Assembly (NCBI RefSeq): GCF_003584135.1
Contig: NZ_QXFI01000008.1
Coordinates: 1 to 64,000 of the forward strand
Direction: 5' to 3'
Origin: Flagellimonas pelagia
Lineage (GTDB): Bacteria > Bacteroidota > Bacteroidia > Flavobacteriales > Flavobacteriaceae
DNA length: 64,000 nt
A program made the position numbers and the translations under genes. Every line of letters starts with the position of its first letter. Positions within the stretch are counted from its first letter, which is position 1. This document shows positions 42,682-52,156 of this stretch, piece by piece. The notes under the pieces were generated by a model. It searched no databases. It was not told where the DNA came from and worked only from the letters and a program-made list of their open reading frames with translations.

Positions 42682-44178
42682 ATGAAAAAAACCGTTTCAT
42701 TCCTTTCCCTTATACTTTCATTTTCCCTTTTTGCCCAAGATGATGTTGCTGTAAAATCCCAAGTGGCCGATGCCATCAACGAACTTCAGGAATTCATAGC
42801 CATCCCCAACGATGCCTTGAACCCTGATGATATCGACAGAAATATCATGTGGTTGAAACGAAAGTTTGGGGAACGCGGATTCAACACCGCTGTTTTGGAT
42901 ACCGAGGGACTGCCTTTGTTCTTTGCGGCTTTGCCCATGAACAATGACAAACCCACGGTCTTAATCTATATGCATTTGGATGGCCAATCGGTAGATCCAA
43001 GTAAATGGGATCAACCTAGTCCTTATCAAATGGTACTGAAAGTTCCCGAGGGTGATGGTTTCAAAACCGTCTCATTTGATGAATTGAATGACGACATCAA
43101 CTATGATTGGCGACTTTTCGGTCGTTCCACTTCCGATGATAAATCACCCATTGTGATGCTGTTGAACACCATCGACCTTTTAAAGCAAGATGGCAAGGAG
43201 ATACCGTTCAATGTAAAGGTCATTTTAGACAGCGAAGAGGAAAAAAGTAGCAAACCACTTCCTAAGGCAGTTAAACAGTATCGGGAGTTGTTGGAAGCCG
43301 ATTTTTTGATCATCGTGGATGGTCCGGTTCATTCTTCTGGCGAGCCCACCGTAGTATATGGTTGTAGGGGAATCACATCCCTAAGCTTGACAACCTATGG
43401 CCCGATCAAACCCCAACATAGTGGCCATTATGGCAATTATGCTCCCAACCCTGGTTTTCAATTGTCCCAATTGTTGGCCAGCATGAAAGATGCGGAAGGA
43501 AGAGTTCTTATCCCAGGGTATTATGATGGAATCACCATTGACGATGCAACTAGGGAGATTTTGAAAAGTGTACCGGACAGTGATGCCGAAATTGTTGAAA
43601 GACTCCAATTCAAAACCCCTGAAAAAGTGGGCAGTTTTTATCAAGAAGCGCTTCAATATCCGTCTTTGAACATTAGGGGATTGGGCTCTGCCTGGATTGG
43701 GGACAAGGCTCGGACCATTATACCGGAAAGTGCCACGGCCGAGTTGGACCTCCGATTAGTGGTTGAAAGTGATGGAACCCGGCTCAAAAATTTGGTGAAG
43801 GACCATATTGCCAAACAAGGTTTTAAAGTATTGGACCACGAACCCTCCAAAGAAGAACGTATGCAGTACGATAAAATAGTCACTGTAAAAGAAGGCAGCG
43901 TTACTGATGCGTTCCGTACCAACTTGGACAACCCCTATGGTCAGTTTTTGACAGCAACCATGAAAAATACTTTTGGCAAGGACGTGATCCAAATTCGAAC
44001 CATGGGCGGCACGGTTCCCATTGCCCCTTTCATCAACGAGTTGAAGATTCCAGCCTTTATTGTTCCTGTGGTAAATCCGGACAATAACCAGCATAGCCCC
44101 AACGAAAATGTAAAGATTGGGCAGTTGGCCTATGGAATCAAGGCATTTTATGGTATACTGTCTTCAACCATGGAGTAA
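42682..44178 (+). CDS. Exported M20-family metallopeptidase/dipeptidase
   Basis: A 498-residue protein with a signal peptide (MKKTVSFLSLILSFSLFAQ), so it acts in the envelope. The M20 zinc ligands are visible: MHLDGQ with His98 and Asp100, the RSTSDDKSP segment with the bridging Asp, LDSEEEKSS with the catalytic Glu, and a His near the C-terminus in NNQHSPNEN. It probably cleaves dipeptides or short peptides. It may be co-transcribed with trpA, or use TATTTTG at 42671-42677 as an imperfect -7. No functional link to Trp synthesis is evident. Confidence 0.9.
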   Translation: MKKTVSFLSLILSFSLFAQDDVAVKSQVADAINELQEFIAIPNDALNPDDIDRNIMWLKRKFGERGFNTAVLDTEGLPLFFAALPMNNDKPTVLIYMHLDGQSVDPSKWDQPSPYQMVLKVPEGDGFKTVSFDELNDDINYDWRLFGRSTSDDKSPIVMLLNTIDLLKQDGKEIPFNVKVILDSEEEKSSKPLPKAVKQYRELLEADFLIIVDGPVHSSGEPTVVYGCRGITSLSLTTYGPIKPQHSGHYGNYAPNPGFQLSQLLASMKDAEGRVLIPGYYDGITIDDATREILKSVPDSDAEIVERLQFKTPEKVGSFYQEALQYPSLNIRGLGSAWIGDKARTIIPESATAELDLRLVVESDGTRLKNLVKDHIAKQGFKVLDHEPSKEERMQYDKIVTVKEGSVTDAFRTNLDNPYGQFLTATMKNTFGKDVIQIRTMGGTVPIAPFINELKIPAFIVPVVNPDNNQHSPNENVKIGQLAYGIKAFYGILSSTME

Positions 44179-44197
44179 AACAAATGATTTTCCAAAT

Positions 44198-44228
44198 AAA
44201 AAAGCCCCATGGATTCATGGAGCTTTTT
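44198..44228 (+). terminator. Bidirectional terminator after the M20 peptidase
   Basis: AAAAAAGC-C-CCATG pairs with CATGG-A-GCTTTTT over a short loop and has A and T runs on both sides. It serves the M20 gene and, on the other strand, the small lipoprotein gene. Confidence 0.85.
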
Positions 44229-44248
44229 ATAATTCTTAAACTGACAAC

Positions 44249-44428
44249 TCAGTTCTTATTTTTATTCTTTTGCTGACCGGGAGCATAAGCTTTGGCGCTC
44301 TGGTCCCCTGTTATTTTTTTGGCCTGACCTGGCGGAATGCCATTTTTATTTGCATGGTAATTGGCCGAACAGGAAGCCAAAAGCATTACAACACAAATAA
44401 CTCCGATAATCTTATGGATTGATTTCAT
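44249..44428 (-). CDS. Small lipoprotein of 59 residues
   Basis: The reading frame MKSIHKIIGVICVVMLLASC has a lipobox LLASC with Cys20. The mature part contains PPGQAKKITGDQSAKAYAPGQQ and a basic Asn/Lys tail. Short lipoproteins with a PPGQAKK...APGQ motif are frequent in flavobacteria; I recall some carrying the doubtful label quinol oxidase subunit 4. I infer no function. It is flanked by a terminator on one side and a 103-bp gap to the UDG-like gene on the other. Confidence 0.75.
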   Translation of the reverse strand: MKSIHKIIGVICVVMLLASCSANYHANKNGIPPGQAKKITGDQSAKAYAPGQQKNKNKN

Positions 44429-44531
44429 TTTCTTGATTTTTAGGTTTCGTGATTGTTATATATACGCAGCAACCGTCTTAAAATTGCCTTAAACAAATTT
44501 TAAATCTTTCCTAAGGCTACTAAACACAGTG

Positions 44532-45224
44532 TTATTTGAAAAATTCGCGATACTGTATCACCCTAAAATCAAAAGTGCTAAAGTTTGGATTTATATCTTT
44601 CAAATCCTTATATGCCTGCAAACTGCCGACGGCACGGTTGGCAGCTCCTGAAGGAGCCGTAAGGGAAACCGTTTTTACTATTCTATACCCAACTACTTGG
44701 CTCGAAGTGACAGGCAATTTAAATTGATGGATTCGGGGTACTTCATCGGATACCACATCCAATTTTATGTTGTGTTCCTTCAACTGTTTCCGAAAAAAAT
44801 ATTCTGGTCCATTTTTGCTATTTCCTCCTGTGAACAAAAGGGTATCGATATTTTGATATTGCTGCAAATAACCAATTAAATCACGAAGCTCAACATTCTG
44901 CATTCCCAAATCAGAAGCATCAATCTTGGTGCGTTCTGCACTCTGCACAATATCACAGACCCCTATCCTATGTTTCAAAAGAAATTGTTCACGTTGTGCT
45001 ATGGCCTCGGCCGTGGTCTCATATTTTAACCCCAGATCAAAGATTCGGTCCAAAATAGGCCAGAGCATACCATTACAGCTCCCATAACAGAAATCAACAT
45101 CCTCTTTTTTCAACTCCCCTGTCGTAAAACGGGGCGGCGGCAGGGTACCCACGATAAGTTTGGTAGCTTCTGGGAACAGAAACGGTTCATAGGGATGTAT
45201 GTGCTGAAAAACTTTGGATTCCAA
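44532..45224 (-). CDS. Uracil-DNA glycosylase superfamily protein
   Basis: A 230-residue protein with a superfamily-like N-terminal motif LIVGTLPPPRF, then FCYGSCNGMLWPIL, a middle IGVCDIVQSAERTKIDASD and a late TAPSGAANRAVG. These correspond to the catalytic loop and the Ser/His loop of UDG-fold enzymes, but the active-site residues differ from classical UDG families, so activity on uracil is not assured. The start is TTG at 45224, as no in-frame ATG lies nearby. It lies 11 bp after ppc, probably in one transcript. Confidence 0.7.
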   Translation of the reverse strand: MESKVFQHIHPYEPFLFPEATKLIVGTLPPPRFTTGELKKEDVDFCYGSCNGMLWPILDRIFDLGLKYETTAEAIAQREQFLLKHRIGVCDIVQSAERTKIDASDLGMQNVELRDLIGYLQQYQNIDTLLFTGGNSKNGPEYFFRKQLKEHNIKLDVVSDEVPRIHQFKLPVTSSQVVGYRIVKTVSLTAPSGAANRAVGSLQAYKDLKDINPNFSTFDFRVIQYREFFK

Positions 45225-45235
45225 GATTTTCTTCG

Positions 45236-47782
45236 CTAGGCGGAATTTCTACTGGCGTTGATGTTTCCGTAAAGGGATCTCGTCACTATTTTTTCGTACA
45301 GATCCAAATATTCCGACTTCTGGGTGATGTGGTACAAGGCATTCTGTTGAATCACCAAAAGAGGCAATACAATTTTCTCCCTGATCTTCACCGATTCCCT
45401 CGAAACCTCTTCGTCTTCCATCAAAATCTTCAGTCCAGAAATTTGTAACAGCATTTTTTTGGACAACTCGAACTCATCATGCAGAATGTCCCAAAACTCA
45501 CCATACTCGGGATCCTCCTTCATATAACTGGTCAAATCAAAGTTGGTTTTGGCCAAGGACATCATACTATTGAGCATCAATGCCTTGAAGAAGGGAACCT
45601 CTCGATATAATTTTTTCACCTCGTTCAATCTGCCTTCCTCTTTCAGTTTTTGGATGGCCGATCCCAATCCAAAATATCCCGGCACATTCTGCTTCAACTG
45701 GCTCCAAGATCCCACAAAAGAGATGGCCCGAAGGTCGGAAAGGGTCAGCTTGGCTTTATTTCCCCTTTTCCCAGGCCTACTTCCAATATTGGCCTTGGTA
45801 TAATATTTTAAGGTACTTCGGTGTTCCAAATATGGGATGAACTTTTCATGTTGTTTTAGGGCATCGTACTTATCAAAGCTCAAATCCGAAAGTTCCTCCA
45901 TCAATTTCCGTTGGGCGGATGTCATTACCAATTCTTTCCCATAAATATTGTTGCTGAGGCCCGCGGTGAGCAATTGCTCCGAATTGTGGATGAACTGTTC
46001 CTTGGTCCCATACGTACTGGTAATGGTCTGCCCCTGAATTGTCAGTTGAATTTCATGGTTGGCCACATCCTTGGTCTGGGCCGCATAAAACCTATGGGTC
46101 TTGCCTCCTCCCCTAGCTGGTGGACCTCCCCTGCCATCAAAAAAGACCGCTTTTATACCGTTTTTTTTGCACACCTTGCTCAAGGTTTCCTTGGTCTTCA
46201 AGATGGACCAGTTTGCCTTAAGGTAACCTCCATCCTTGGTTCCATCGGAAAAACCGAGCATAATGGTATGGGTCTCGTTTCGGCGTTCAAGGTGTTTTCT
46301 ATATTTAGGAATATCGAACAAGGTCTGCATTACCTCTTCGGAAACTTCCATTCCTTTCATGGTCTCAAAAAGCGGAATGATATCGAAGGTGATTTCCTTT
46401 TCGTCCCAACCGCACCATCTGAACAATCCAAAGACAAACAATACCGAAAAGATATCTTCAGAATTGCTGATGATGTAACGGTTGCATCCATCCTCTCCAT
46501 TTCGTTCCTGAATTGCTTTGAGTTGTTGGATATTGGTAATGGTATCCTTTACTATTTCTTCATCATAATCTGCAGGATCCAGTTTGAGTTCTTTTTGCAA
46601 CAACCACTGCACCAATTCCTTTTCTTTGAGTTCATCCAGACTTTCTTTGATGGCCCCTTGTTTTTTCAGGATGGTTTCCACAGCCAATTTATGTTTGCTG
46701 TGGTCTTGGCGGATGTCCAAAGAGGCAAAGTGGGTCTTGAAAATATGGACCTTATCGATAAACTGATCCAAGAGATCCAAGTATAGCTCATGGTAGTCCG
46801 AAATCAGTTTTTCCCGAACGGACTCCAAATGGTTGATGATCTCACTGTATTGGATAGGTGCCTTGGCATCGAACATGGCCAAGTAGAGCTTTGCGCTCAA
46901 CTCGTTCAAATCGTCCTGCATGCCCTTAAAAGTGAGTTTCTTCCTCAACTCTTTCAGGTCATTGTAGTAGCATTTCATCAACGTCAGCCGCAATTCATCG
47001 GCCACTTGCCTTGTGATATCGGCAGTCACAAATGGGTTGCCATCTCGGTCACCGCCGGGCCAAAAGCCCAATTTGATAATGTTATAATTGGCAAAGTGCT
47101 CATCCTTGATGTTACTCTTCACATATTGATAAAGCTCACCCACAGCATCATAATAGGTATTCCTGAGAATATAAATGATGTTCTTGGCCTCATCCAATGG
47201 CGTGGGTTTTTTGGCATTGATCAACGAGGTAAGACCCAATTGCTGCAAGGTCACATCAATATCATAGATCTGGTCATGATCGATCAGCGACCGAAGTTCC
47301 GCGATAATGTCCAACACGGCCGGGGTATAAAACTGTGTAGGGTGTGCCGTCAGTACAATACGGGCACTAAAAGTAGACAGTTTTTTGGATACCTTATCCC
47401 AGTTCTTAGTCCTGTTCACCAATTCAAAATAATCCTTGATGGTCAACGAGTTACTGTATTTTTGCAGTTTTGGGAAAGCGGCATCCTCCACACTATCATA
47501 AAGCACTACCTGTCGTTCCACATACTGGATGATCCTGAACATAAAATCCAAGCGTTCCCTTTCATCCTCAATGTTCACAAAATTGGAAAAGAACACCTCC
47601 AAAATCTCTTGTGGTTCCTTGCCAGCTTTAAGTCCCTTCTCGCACTGGTCGAGCAAAAGGGGAATCAAAATGCCCACATTTTCCACATTTTTATAAGGCA
47701 AGCTCAAAAACAAACTATTGTATATGTTGAACTTGTTGGTTACCGACTTTTTAAATTCTTCTAACCGTCTGGAATGCTGCAT
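45236..47782 (-). CDS. ppc: Phosphoenolpyruvate carboxylase
   Basis: PEPC fixes bicarbonate onto PEP to refill oxaloacetate. The 848-residue protein has the key motifs VLTAHPTQF with the catalytic His, GFWPGGDRDGNPFV, GFSDGTKDGGYLKANW, VFFDGRGGPPARGGG and, near the C-terminus, LQISGLKILM. The C-terminus (ITRSLYGNINASRNSA) departs from the usual QNTG-type end, which in classical PEPC contributes to effector binding. Length is slightly below the enterobacterial form. A 170-bp upstream gap has no promoter I can call. Confidence 0.93.
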   Translation of the reverse strand: MQHSRRLEEFKKSVTNKFNIYNSLFLSLPYKNVENVGILIPLLLDQCEKGLKAGKEPQEILEVFFSNFVNIEDERERLDFMFRIIQYVERQVVLYDSVEDAAFPKLQKYSNSLTIKDYFELVNRTKNWDKVSKKLSTFSARIVLTAHPTQFYTPAVLDIIAELRSLIDHDQIYDIDVTLQQLGLTSLINAKKPTPLDEAKNIIYILRNTYYDAVGELYQYVKSNIKDEHFANYNIIKLGFWPGGDRDGNPFVTADITRQVADELRLTLMKCYYNDLKELRKKLTFKGMQDDLNELSAKLYLAMFDAKAPIQYSEIINHLESVREKLISDYHELYLDLLDQFIDKVHIFKTHFASLDIRQDHSKHKLAVETILKKQGAIKESLDELKEKELVQWLLQKELKLDPADYDEEIVKDTITNIQQLKAIQERNGEDGCNRYIISNSEDIFSVLFVFGLFRWCGWDEKEITFDIIPLFETMKGMEVSEEVMQTLFDIPKYRKHLERRNETHTIMLGFSDGTKDGGYLKANWSILKTKETLSKVCKKNGIKAVFFDGRGGPPARGGGKTHRFYAAQTKDVANHEIQLTIQGQTITSTYGTKEQFIHNSEQLLTAGLSNNIYGKELVMTSAQRKLMEELSDLSFDKYDALKQHEKFIPYLEHRSTLKYYTKANIGSRPGKRGNKAKLTLSDLRAISFVGSWSQLKQNVPGYFGLGSAIQKLKEEGRLNEVKKLYREVPFFKALMLNSMMSLAKTNFDLTSYMKEDPEYGEFWDILHDEFELSKKMLLQISGLKILMEDEEVSRESVKIREKIVLPLLVIQQNALYHITQKSEYLDLYEKIVTRSLYGNINASRNSA

Positions 47783-47952
47783 GAATCTTTTGGTGTTTGT
47801 GTTTTAAATAAGTGTACACCCAAAGGTCGTGATTAAAGTGAAACCTTGGGATTAAATTTAAACGTATCACAATTTAGGACCGGTGCCCTTCAATCATAAC
47901 ACGGTTCAATGAACACTAAAACATAATAAATCTGGTTGTCTTTGCCAAAGAA

Positions 47953-48714
47953 TCAGCGAATGAAAACCGGTTCATTGGCTTTCAAGGTATGTTCCTGGCT
48001 GAAGAGGTATCCGTCATAATCAAAACCTTTAATGTCTTCCAAGGTCTTGGCATCGGTATCGAGGATATACCGAACCATGGAGCCCCTTGCCTTTTTGGCG
48101 AAGAAACTGATGATCTTCAATTGATCGTTTTTCCAGTCCTTGAAAATGGGAGTGATGACCGGCACCTTGAGTTTCTTTTCGTCCACGGCTCCAAAATATT
48201 CGTTACTGGCCAAGTTTACAAAAAGTTCCCCGTCCTCCAGTTCTTGGTTCAAATGGTCGGTAAGTTGTTTCTTCCAGAATTCGTGCAGGTTCTTCTTGCG
48301 ACCTATCTTCAGTTGAGTTCCCATTTCCAAACGGTAGGGTTGAATCAAGTCCAAAGGTTTCAATATGCCGTAAAGACCTGACAAGATGCGAAGTGTATCC
48401 TGCAACTTCTGCAGTTTCTCCACTGGAATGGATTGGGCATCCAATCCTTGGTACACATCCCCATTGAAGGCATACACGGCAGGTCTTGCATTTTCCGGAC
48501 TAAAAGGCAATGAAAATTGTTGGTTACGTTCCCAGTTCAATTGTGCCAGGTTATCAGAAATGGACATAAGCTTTGACAATGCTTTTGGCTTTTTCTTTTT
48601 AAGAACGGCATTCAGCTTTTGCGCCTCTTCCAAAAATTTTGGCTGACTGTATTCTGAGGTAGGTAAAGTCGATTCAAAATCGAGGGACTTGGCCGGGGAT
48701 ATAACAATTTTCAT
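47953..48714 (-). CDS. yaaA: Peroxide stress protein YaaA family
   Basis: A 253-residue cytoplasmic protein of the YaaA/DUF328 family: [57 protein letters not shown] and [16 protein letters not shown] are family signatures. In E. coli YaaA is induced by OxyR and limits free iron during peroxide stress, and it binds DNA. It is flanked by ppc and rluD on the same strand, each at more than 80 bp, and appears to be a single gene. Confidence 0.95.
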   Translation of the reverse strand: MKIVISPAKSLDFESTLPTSEYSQPKFLEEAQKLNAVLKKKKPKALSKLMSISDNLAQLNWERNQQFSLPFSPENARPAVYAFNGDVYQGLDAQSIPVEKLQKLQDTLRILSGLYGILKPLDLIQPYRLEMGTQLKIGRKKNLHEFWKKQLTDHLNQELEDGELFVNLASNEYFGAVDEKKLKVPVITPIFKDWKNDQLKIISFFAKKARGSMVRYILDTDAKTLEDIKGFDYDGYLFSQEHTLKANEPVFIR

Positions 48715-48802
48715 TCAGTTCTATTTTCGTCAAAAATAAAGAGGAATTTCAAATCAAGAAAAAGATGTCCAATGGTGTTTTCAATTCCAGGATTGATGGA
48801 AA

Positions 48803-49831
48803 CTATGACTCGTGATGTTTGGCATAACTGCGCCACTTTTCAATACAGTTGACCATATCCTCAGGCAGTTCGGAATCAAAACGCATGAACTCTCCCGTAA
48901 CAGGATGCTCAAAGCCCAAGGTCTTGGCGTGCAGGGCCTGTCTCGGCAATTCCTTAAAGGCATTTTCCACAAATTGTTTGTATTTGGTAAATGTGGTTCC
49001 CTTCAAGATTTTGTCGCCTCCGTACCTTTCATCGTTGAACAAAGTATGCCCAATATATTTCATGTGCACCCGAATCTGGTGGGTCCTTCCGGTTTCCAAC
49101 TTGCAGGAAACCAAGGTTACATAACCCAAACGTTCCAATACCTTATAATGGGTAATGGCTTCCTTTCCATCTTCTCCATCCGGATAAACGGTCATTTGCA
49201 ATCGGTTCTTTGGGTGTCTTCCAATGTTACCCTCAATGGTACCTTCGTCCTGTTCCACATTACCCCAAACCAAGGCCACATATTCCCTTTCGCTGCTTTT
49301 TTCGAAAAATTGCTGGGCCAAATGGGTCATGGCCGTCTCCGTCTTGGCGATCACCAAAAGTCCGGAAGTATCCTTATCGATTCGATGCACGAGTCCTGGC
49401 CTGTTCGAACTATTGTTGGGCAGGTTCTCAAAATGATACACTAAAGCATTAATGAGTGTACCGGAATAATTGCCATGACCGGGATGCACCACCATTCCTG
49501 CAGGTTTGTTTACCACCAACAGTGTGTCGTCCTCGTAAACGATGTCCAGTGGAATATTCTCAGGGGTCAGCAGAAATTCGTAGGGAGGATGTTCAAAAAG
49601 CACCTTTACCTCATCCCCCGCCTTTACCTTATAGTTTTGCTTTACGATGGCACCGTTCACCCAAATATGGCCTTGCTTGGCAGCCTGTTGGATTTTGTTG
49701 CGCGTAGCGTTTTCAATAAAATTCATCAGAAATTTATCTACCCGCAAGGGCTCCTGCCCTTTTGACGCCACAAATCGGTGATGCTCAAACAGGTCGTCCG
49801 ACGAAAGGTCGTTTTGATCCGAAATATCCAT
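48803..49831 (-). CDS. RluA-family 23S rRNA pseudouridine synthase
   Basis: A 342-residue enzyme with an N-terminal S4 RNA-binding domain (LRVDKFLMNFIENATRNKIQ) and the catalytic domain with HRIDKDTSGLLVIAKT, whose Asp is the nucleophile, and TGRTHQIRVHMKYIGH. The S4 domain and length point to the RluD-like branch, which modifies helix 69 of 23S rRNA; exact sites need testing. It lies 2 bp after the PASTA gene, a pairing I recall as common in Bacteroidota. Confidence 0.94.
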   Translation of the reverse strand: MDISDQNDLSSDDLFEHHRFVASKGQEPLRVDKFLMNFIENATRNKIQQAAKQGHIWVNGAIVKQNYKVKAGDEVKVLFEHPPYEFLLTPENIPLDIVYEDDTLLVVNKPAGMVVHPGHGNYSGTLINALVYHFENLPNNSSNRPGLVHRIDKDTSGLLVIAKTETAMTHLAQQFFEKSSEREYVALVWGNVEQDEGTIEGNIGRHPKNRLQMTVYPDGEDGKEAITHYKVLERLGYVTLVSCKLETGRTHQIRVHMKYIGHTLFNDERYGGDKILKGTTFTKYKQFVENAFKELPRQALHAKTLGFEHPVTGEFMRFDSELPEDMVNCIEKWRSYAKHHES

Positions 49832-49833
49832 GG

Positions 49834-50421
49834 CTATTCGGAATCCGCCTTCACCCTGGCACTACCTGGAATGGTACCATTGCCACAGATCAGCTCAATT
49901 TTTGAAGTCTTGGGCAACTTATCGCCCGGCTTTATATATTTCCCCTTGAACTTGATGTTGTAAACCATGTCCTTACCCAGTTCATCAATATAGGTCACAC
50001 GTTCCACCTCAAGACCTACGGCACGGAGCATGGATGTTGCATTACGCTGTGTCACTTGAATGATATCAGGCACACTCACCTTTTTGTACCCAGATGGATT
50101 CACGGTAAAATAAATTTTACGGTTGGCCTTTACCTTGTTTCCCGCAGGAGGGTTTTGGTCCAAAATGGAGAATCGTGGGTAATCGGGGTTATAGTTGGAG
50201 GAATCCAAAACTTGATAGCGCAGTCCCGCCTCTTCCACGGCCTTTCGCATTTCCGATACGGACATCTTGGAAAAATCAGGTACCTCTACAAACTCACCGT
50301 GGTTGGTGGTACCCTTGAGCCATTGCATGGTCAGGATTACCAAGACCACAACGGCCACAACGGCCAGACCGAGTTGTATGAGAAAAGTCTTGCTTTTCAA
50401 AAAGTTCAAAAAATTTTTCAT
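49834..50421 (-). CDS. Membrane-anchored PASTA domain protein
   Basis: A 195-residue protein with one N-terminal span (about residues 15-35) and two PASTA-like domains in the periplasm (VEVPDFSKMSVSEMRKAVEE; VSVPDIIQVTQRNATSMLRA) plus a partial third. There is no kinase or transpeptidase domain. PASTA modules bind peptidoglycan fragments in other proteins. Its position 2 bp before rluD and divergent from ddl, a cell-wall gene, hints at an envelope role. CAAATATA at 50441-50448 reads as a -7 element on the minus strand. Confidence 0.9.
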   Translation of the reverse strand: MKNFLNFLKSKTFLIQLGLAVVAVVVLVILTMQWLKGTTNHGEFVEVPDFSKMSVSEMRKAVEEAGLRYQVLDSSNYNPDYPRFSILDQNPPAGNKVKANRKIYFTVNPSGYKKVSVPDIIQVTQRNATSMLRAVGLEVERVTYIDELGKDMVYNIKFKGKYIKPGDKLPKTSKIELICGNGTIPGSARVKADSE

Positions 50422-50500
50422 GCAGTAAACCTTATCGGGACAAATATAGGAAAGCCAACCCTTTTTTCTTTATTTTGGCTTTGCGATATTTTGAAAGCCG

Positions 50501-51475
50501 ATGAAAAAGAACATTGCCATCATCATGGGAGGTTACTCCAGTGAGTACGGCATTTCCATGAAAAGTGGGAACGTAGTCCACAAATACCTGAATCCCGACA
50601 AATACCATGCGTACCGCTTGATTATTTCCAAAGAAAAATGGTTCTATCTGGATAAGGATGATAACGAATTTCCTGTGGACAGGGCCGATTTCAGCATCAG
50701 CCCAAATGGACAAAAAATACATTTTGATTGTGTTTTCAATGCCATCCACGGCACACCTGGTGAAGATGGACTCATGCAGGCCTATTTTGAGCTTTTGGGG
50801 ATTCCCCACACCTCCTGCAACCATTATGAATCCGCCCTTACCTTCAATAAAAGGGATCTTTTAAGCACGCTTAAACCCTACGCGGTCCCTTGTGCCATAT
50901 CCTATCATTTGAACAAGGGCCAGCAGGTTGATGAGGATGCAATCGTGGAGAAAGTCGGGCTGCCCTGTTTTGTAAAGGCCAATCGGGCCGGGAGCAGCTA
51001 CGGGGTTTCCAAAGTATATCAAAAAGAGGAATTGCACTCTGCTATTGAGTCTGCATTTAAGGAGGATGATCAAGTGATCATCGAATCTTTTTTGGAAGGA
51101 ACCGAGGTATCTGTGGGTGTGATCACCTTCAAGGGAGAAGTGACCGTACTGCCCATAACAGAGATCATTTCCGAGAACGACTTTTTTGACTTTGAGGCCA
51201 AATATCAGGGTAAGTCCCAAGAAATTACTCCCGCAAGGATCAACGAGGCGCAGGAACAAAATGTGAGGAAACTGGCCGAATTCATTTATAAAACCTTAGG
51301 ATTGAAGGGTTATACCCGTAGCGAATTTATTTTCATCGATGATGTGCCACACCTTTTGGAAGTGAACACTACACCTGGACTGACGGAAGAAAGTCTTTTG
51401 CCCCAACAGGCCAGAACAGCGGGCATAAGCTTGGAAGAACTTTTTGATAGCGCTATCGAAGAGGCCTTACGATAG
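50501..51475 (+). CDS. ddl: D-alanine--D-alanine ligase
   Basis: Ddl makes the D-Ala-D-Ala end of peptidoglycan stem peptides. The 324-residue ATP-grasp enzyme has IAIIMGGYSSEYGISMKSG, NAIHGTPGEDGLMQAYFELLGIP, the ATP-binding part FVKANRAGSSYGVSKV and the Mg-binding end LLEVNTTPGLTEESLLPQQ. It is followed 35 bp later by coaD in the same direction. The 79-bp region shared with the PASTA gene contains imperfect -7 motifs on both strands. Confidence 0.96.
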   Translation: MKKNIAIIMGGYSSEYGISMKSGNVVHKYLNPDKYHAYRLIISKEKWFYLDKDDNEFPVDRADFSISPNGQKIHFDCVFNAIHGTPGEDGLMQAYFELLGIPHTSCNHYESALTFNKRDLLSTLKPYAVPCAISYHLNKGQQVDEDAIVEKVGLPCFVKANRAGSSYGVSKVYQKEELHSAIESAFKEDDQVIIESFLEGTEVSVGVITFKGEVTVLPITEIISENDFFDFEAKYQGKSQEITPARINEAQEQNVRKLAEFIYKTLGLKGYTRSEFIFIDDVPHLLEVNTTPGLTEESLLPQQARTAGISLEELFDSAIEEALR

Positions 51476-51510
51476 AAAACCGTATTTTTAAACAAACTTT
51501 TTTCTAGCTT

Positions 51511-51969
51511 ATGAGACGTGCATTGTTCCCTGGTTCCTTTGACCCCCTTACCCTAGGTCACTACGACATCATCAAAAGAGGCATTACCCTTTTTGATGAA
51601 CTGGTGATCGCCATTGGGATCAATGCCGATAAAAAATACATGTTTTCCCTCGAAGAAAGGACGAAGTTCATTGAAGAAGCCTTTAAGGATGAGCCCAAAA
51701 TAAAAGTGGTCACCTATCAGGGAATGACTGTGGATTTTTGTAAAGAGATCGGGGCGGAATTTATTTTGAGAGGGCTCCGCAATCCCGCGGATTTCGAATT
51801 TGAAAAGGCCATTGCCCATACCAACCGAAAGCTCTCCGAAATAGAAACGGTCTTCTTGTTGACCTCTTCCGGAAAGTCGTTCATCAGCTCTTCCATTGTC
51901 CGTGACGTCATCCGAAACGGGGGGGATTACACTGGTCTTGTACCCGATACCGTTGTGGTAAAACGCTAG
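51511..51969 (+). CDS. coaD: Phosphopantetheine adenylyltransferase
   Basis: CoaD adenylates 4'-phosphopantetheine in coenzyme A synthesis. The 152-residue nucleotidyltransferase has FPGSFDPLTLGHYDIIKRG containing the HxGH-type TLGH motif, ILRGLRNPADFEFEKAIAHTNRK and the C-terminal ISSSIVRDVIRNGGD. The length is normal. It pairs with ddl as a two-gene operon. The 187 bp downstream hold only a weak AGCC/GGCT hairpin. Confidence 0.97.
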   Translation: MRRALFPGSFDPLTLGHYDIIKRGITLFDELVIAIGINADKKYMFSLEERTKFIEEAFKDEPKIKVVTYQGMTVDFCKEIGAEFILRGLRNPADFEFEKAIAHTNRKLSEIETVFLLTSSGKSFISSSIVRDVIRNGGDYTGLVPDTVVVKR

Positions 51970-52156
51970 TACTACTGCATGCTCACAAAGCCTTTTAAGC
52001 TAATTTGTAGGCTAAATCTTTCAAAACAGAATGGGTAAACTTGGGCTTTTTCCGAAAAGACCACATTTTTTACCCCTTTCACAACATTAAATAAGTAAAA
52101 TTTGCCAATACTGATAAATTGGTCAGAAATTTCTTAATTGTACAAACCCCCGTACC

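Noticed and set aside
45236..47782. Plus-strand frames opposite ppc (45911-46786, 46790-47764)
   Set aside because: They are long only because of codon bias on the other strand; the ppc motifs are unambiguous.
51970..52156. Terminator after coaD
   Set aside because: Only a short AGCC/GGCT pairing without a proper T tract is visible, so it is not called.
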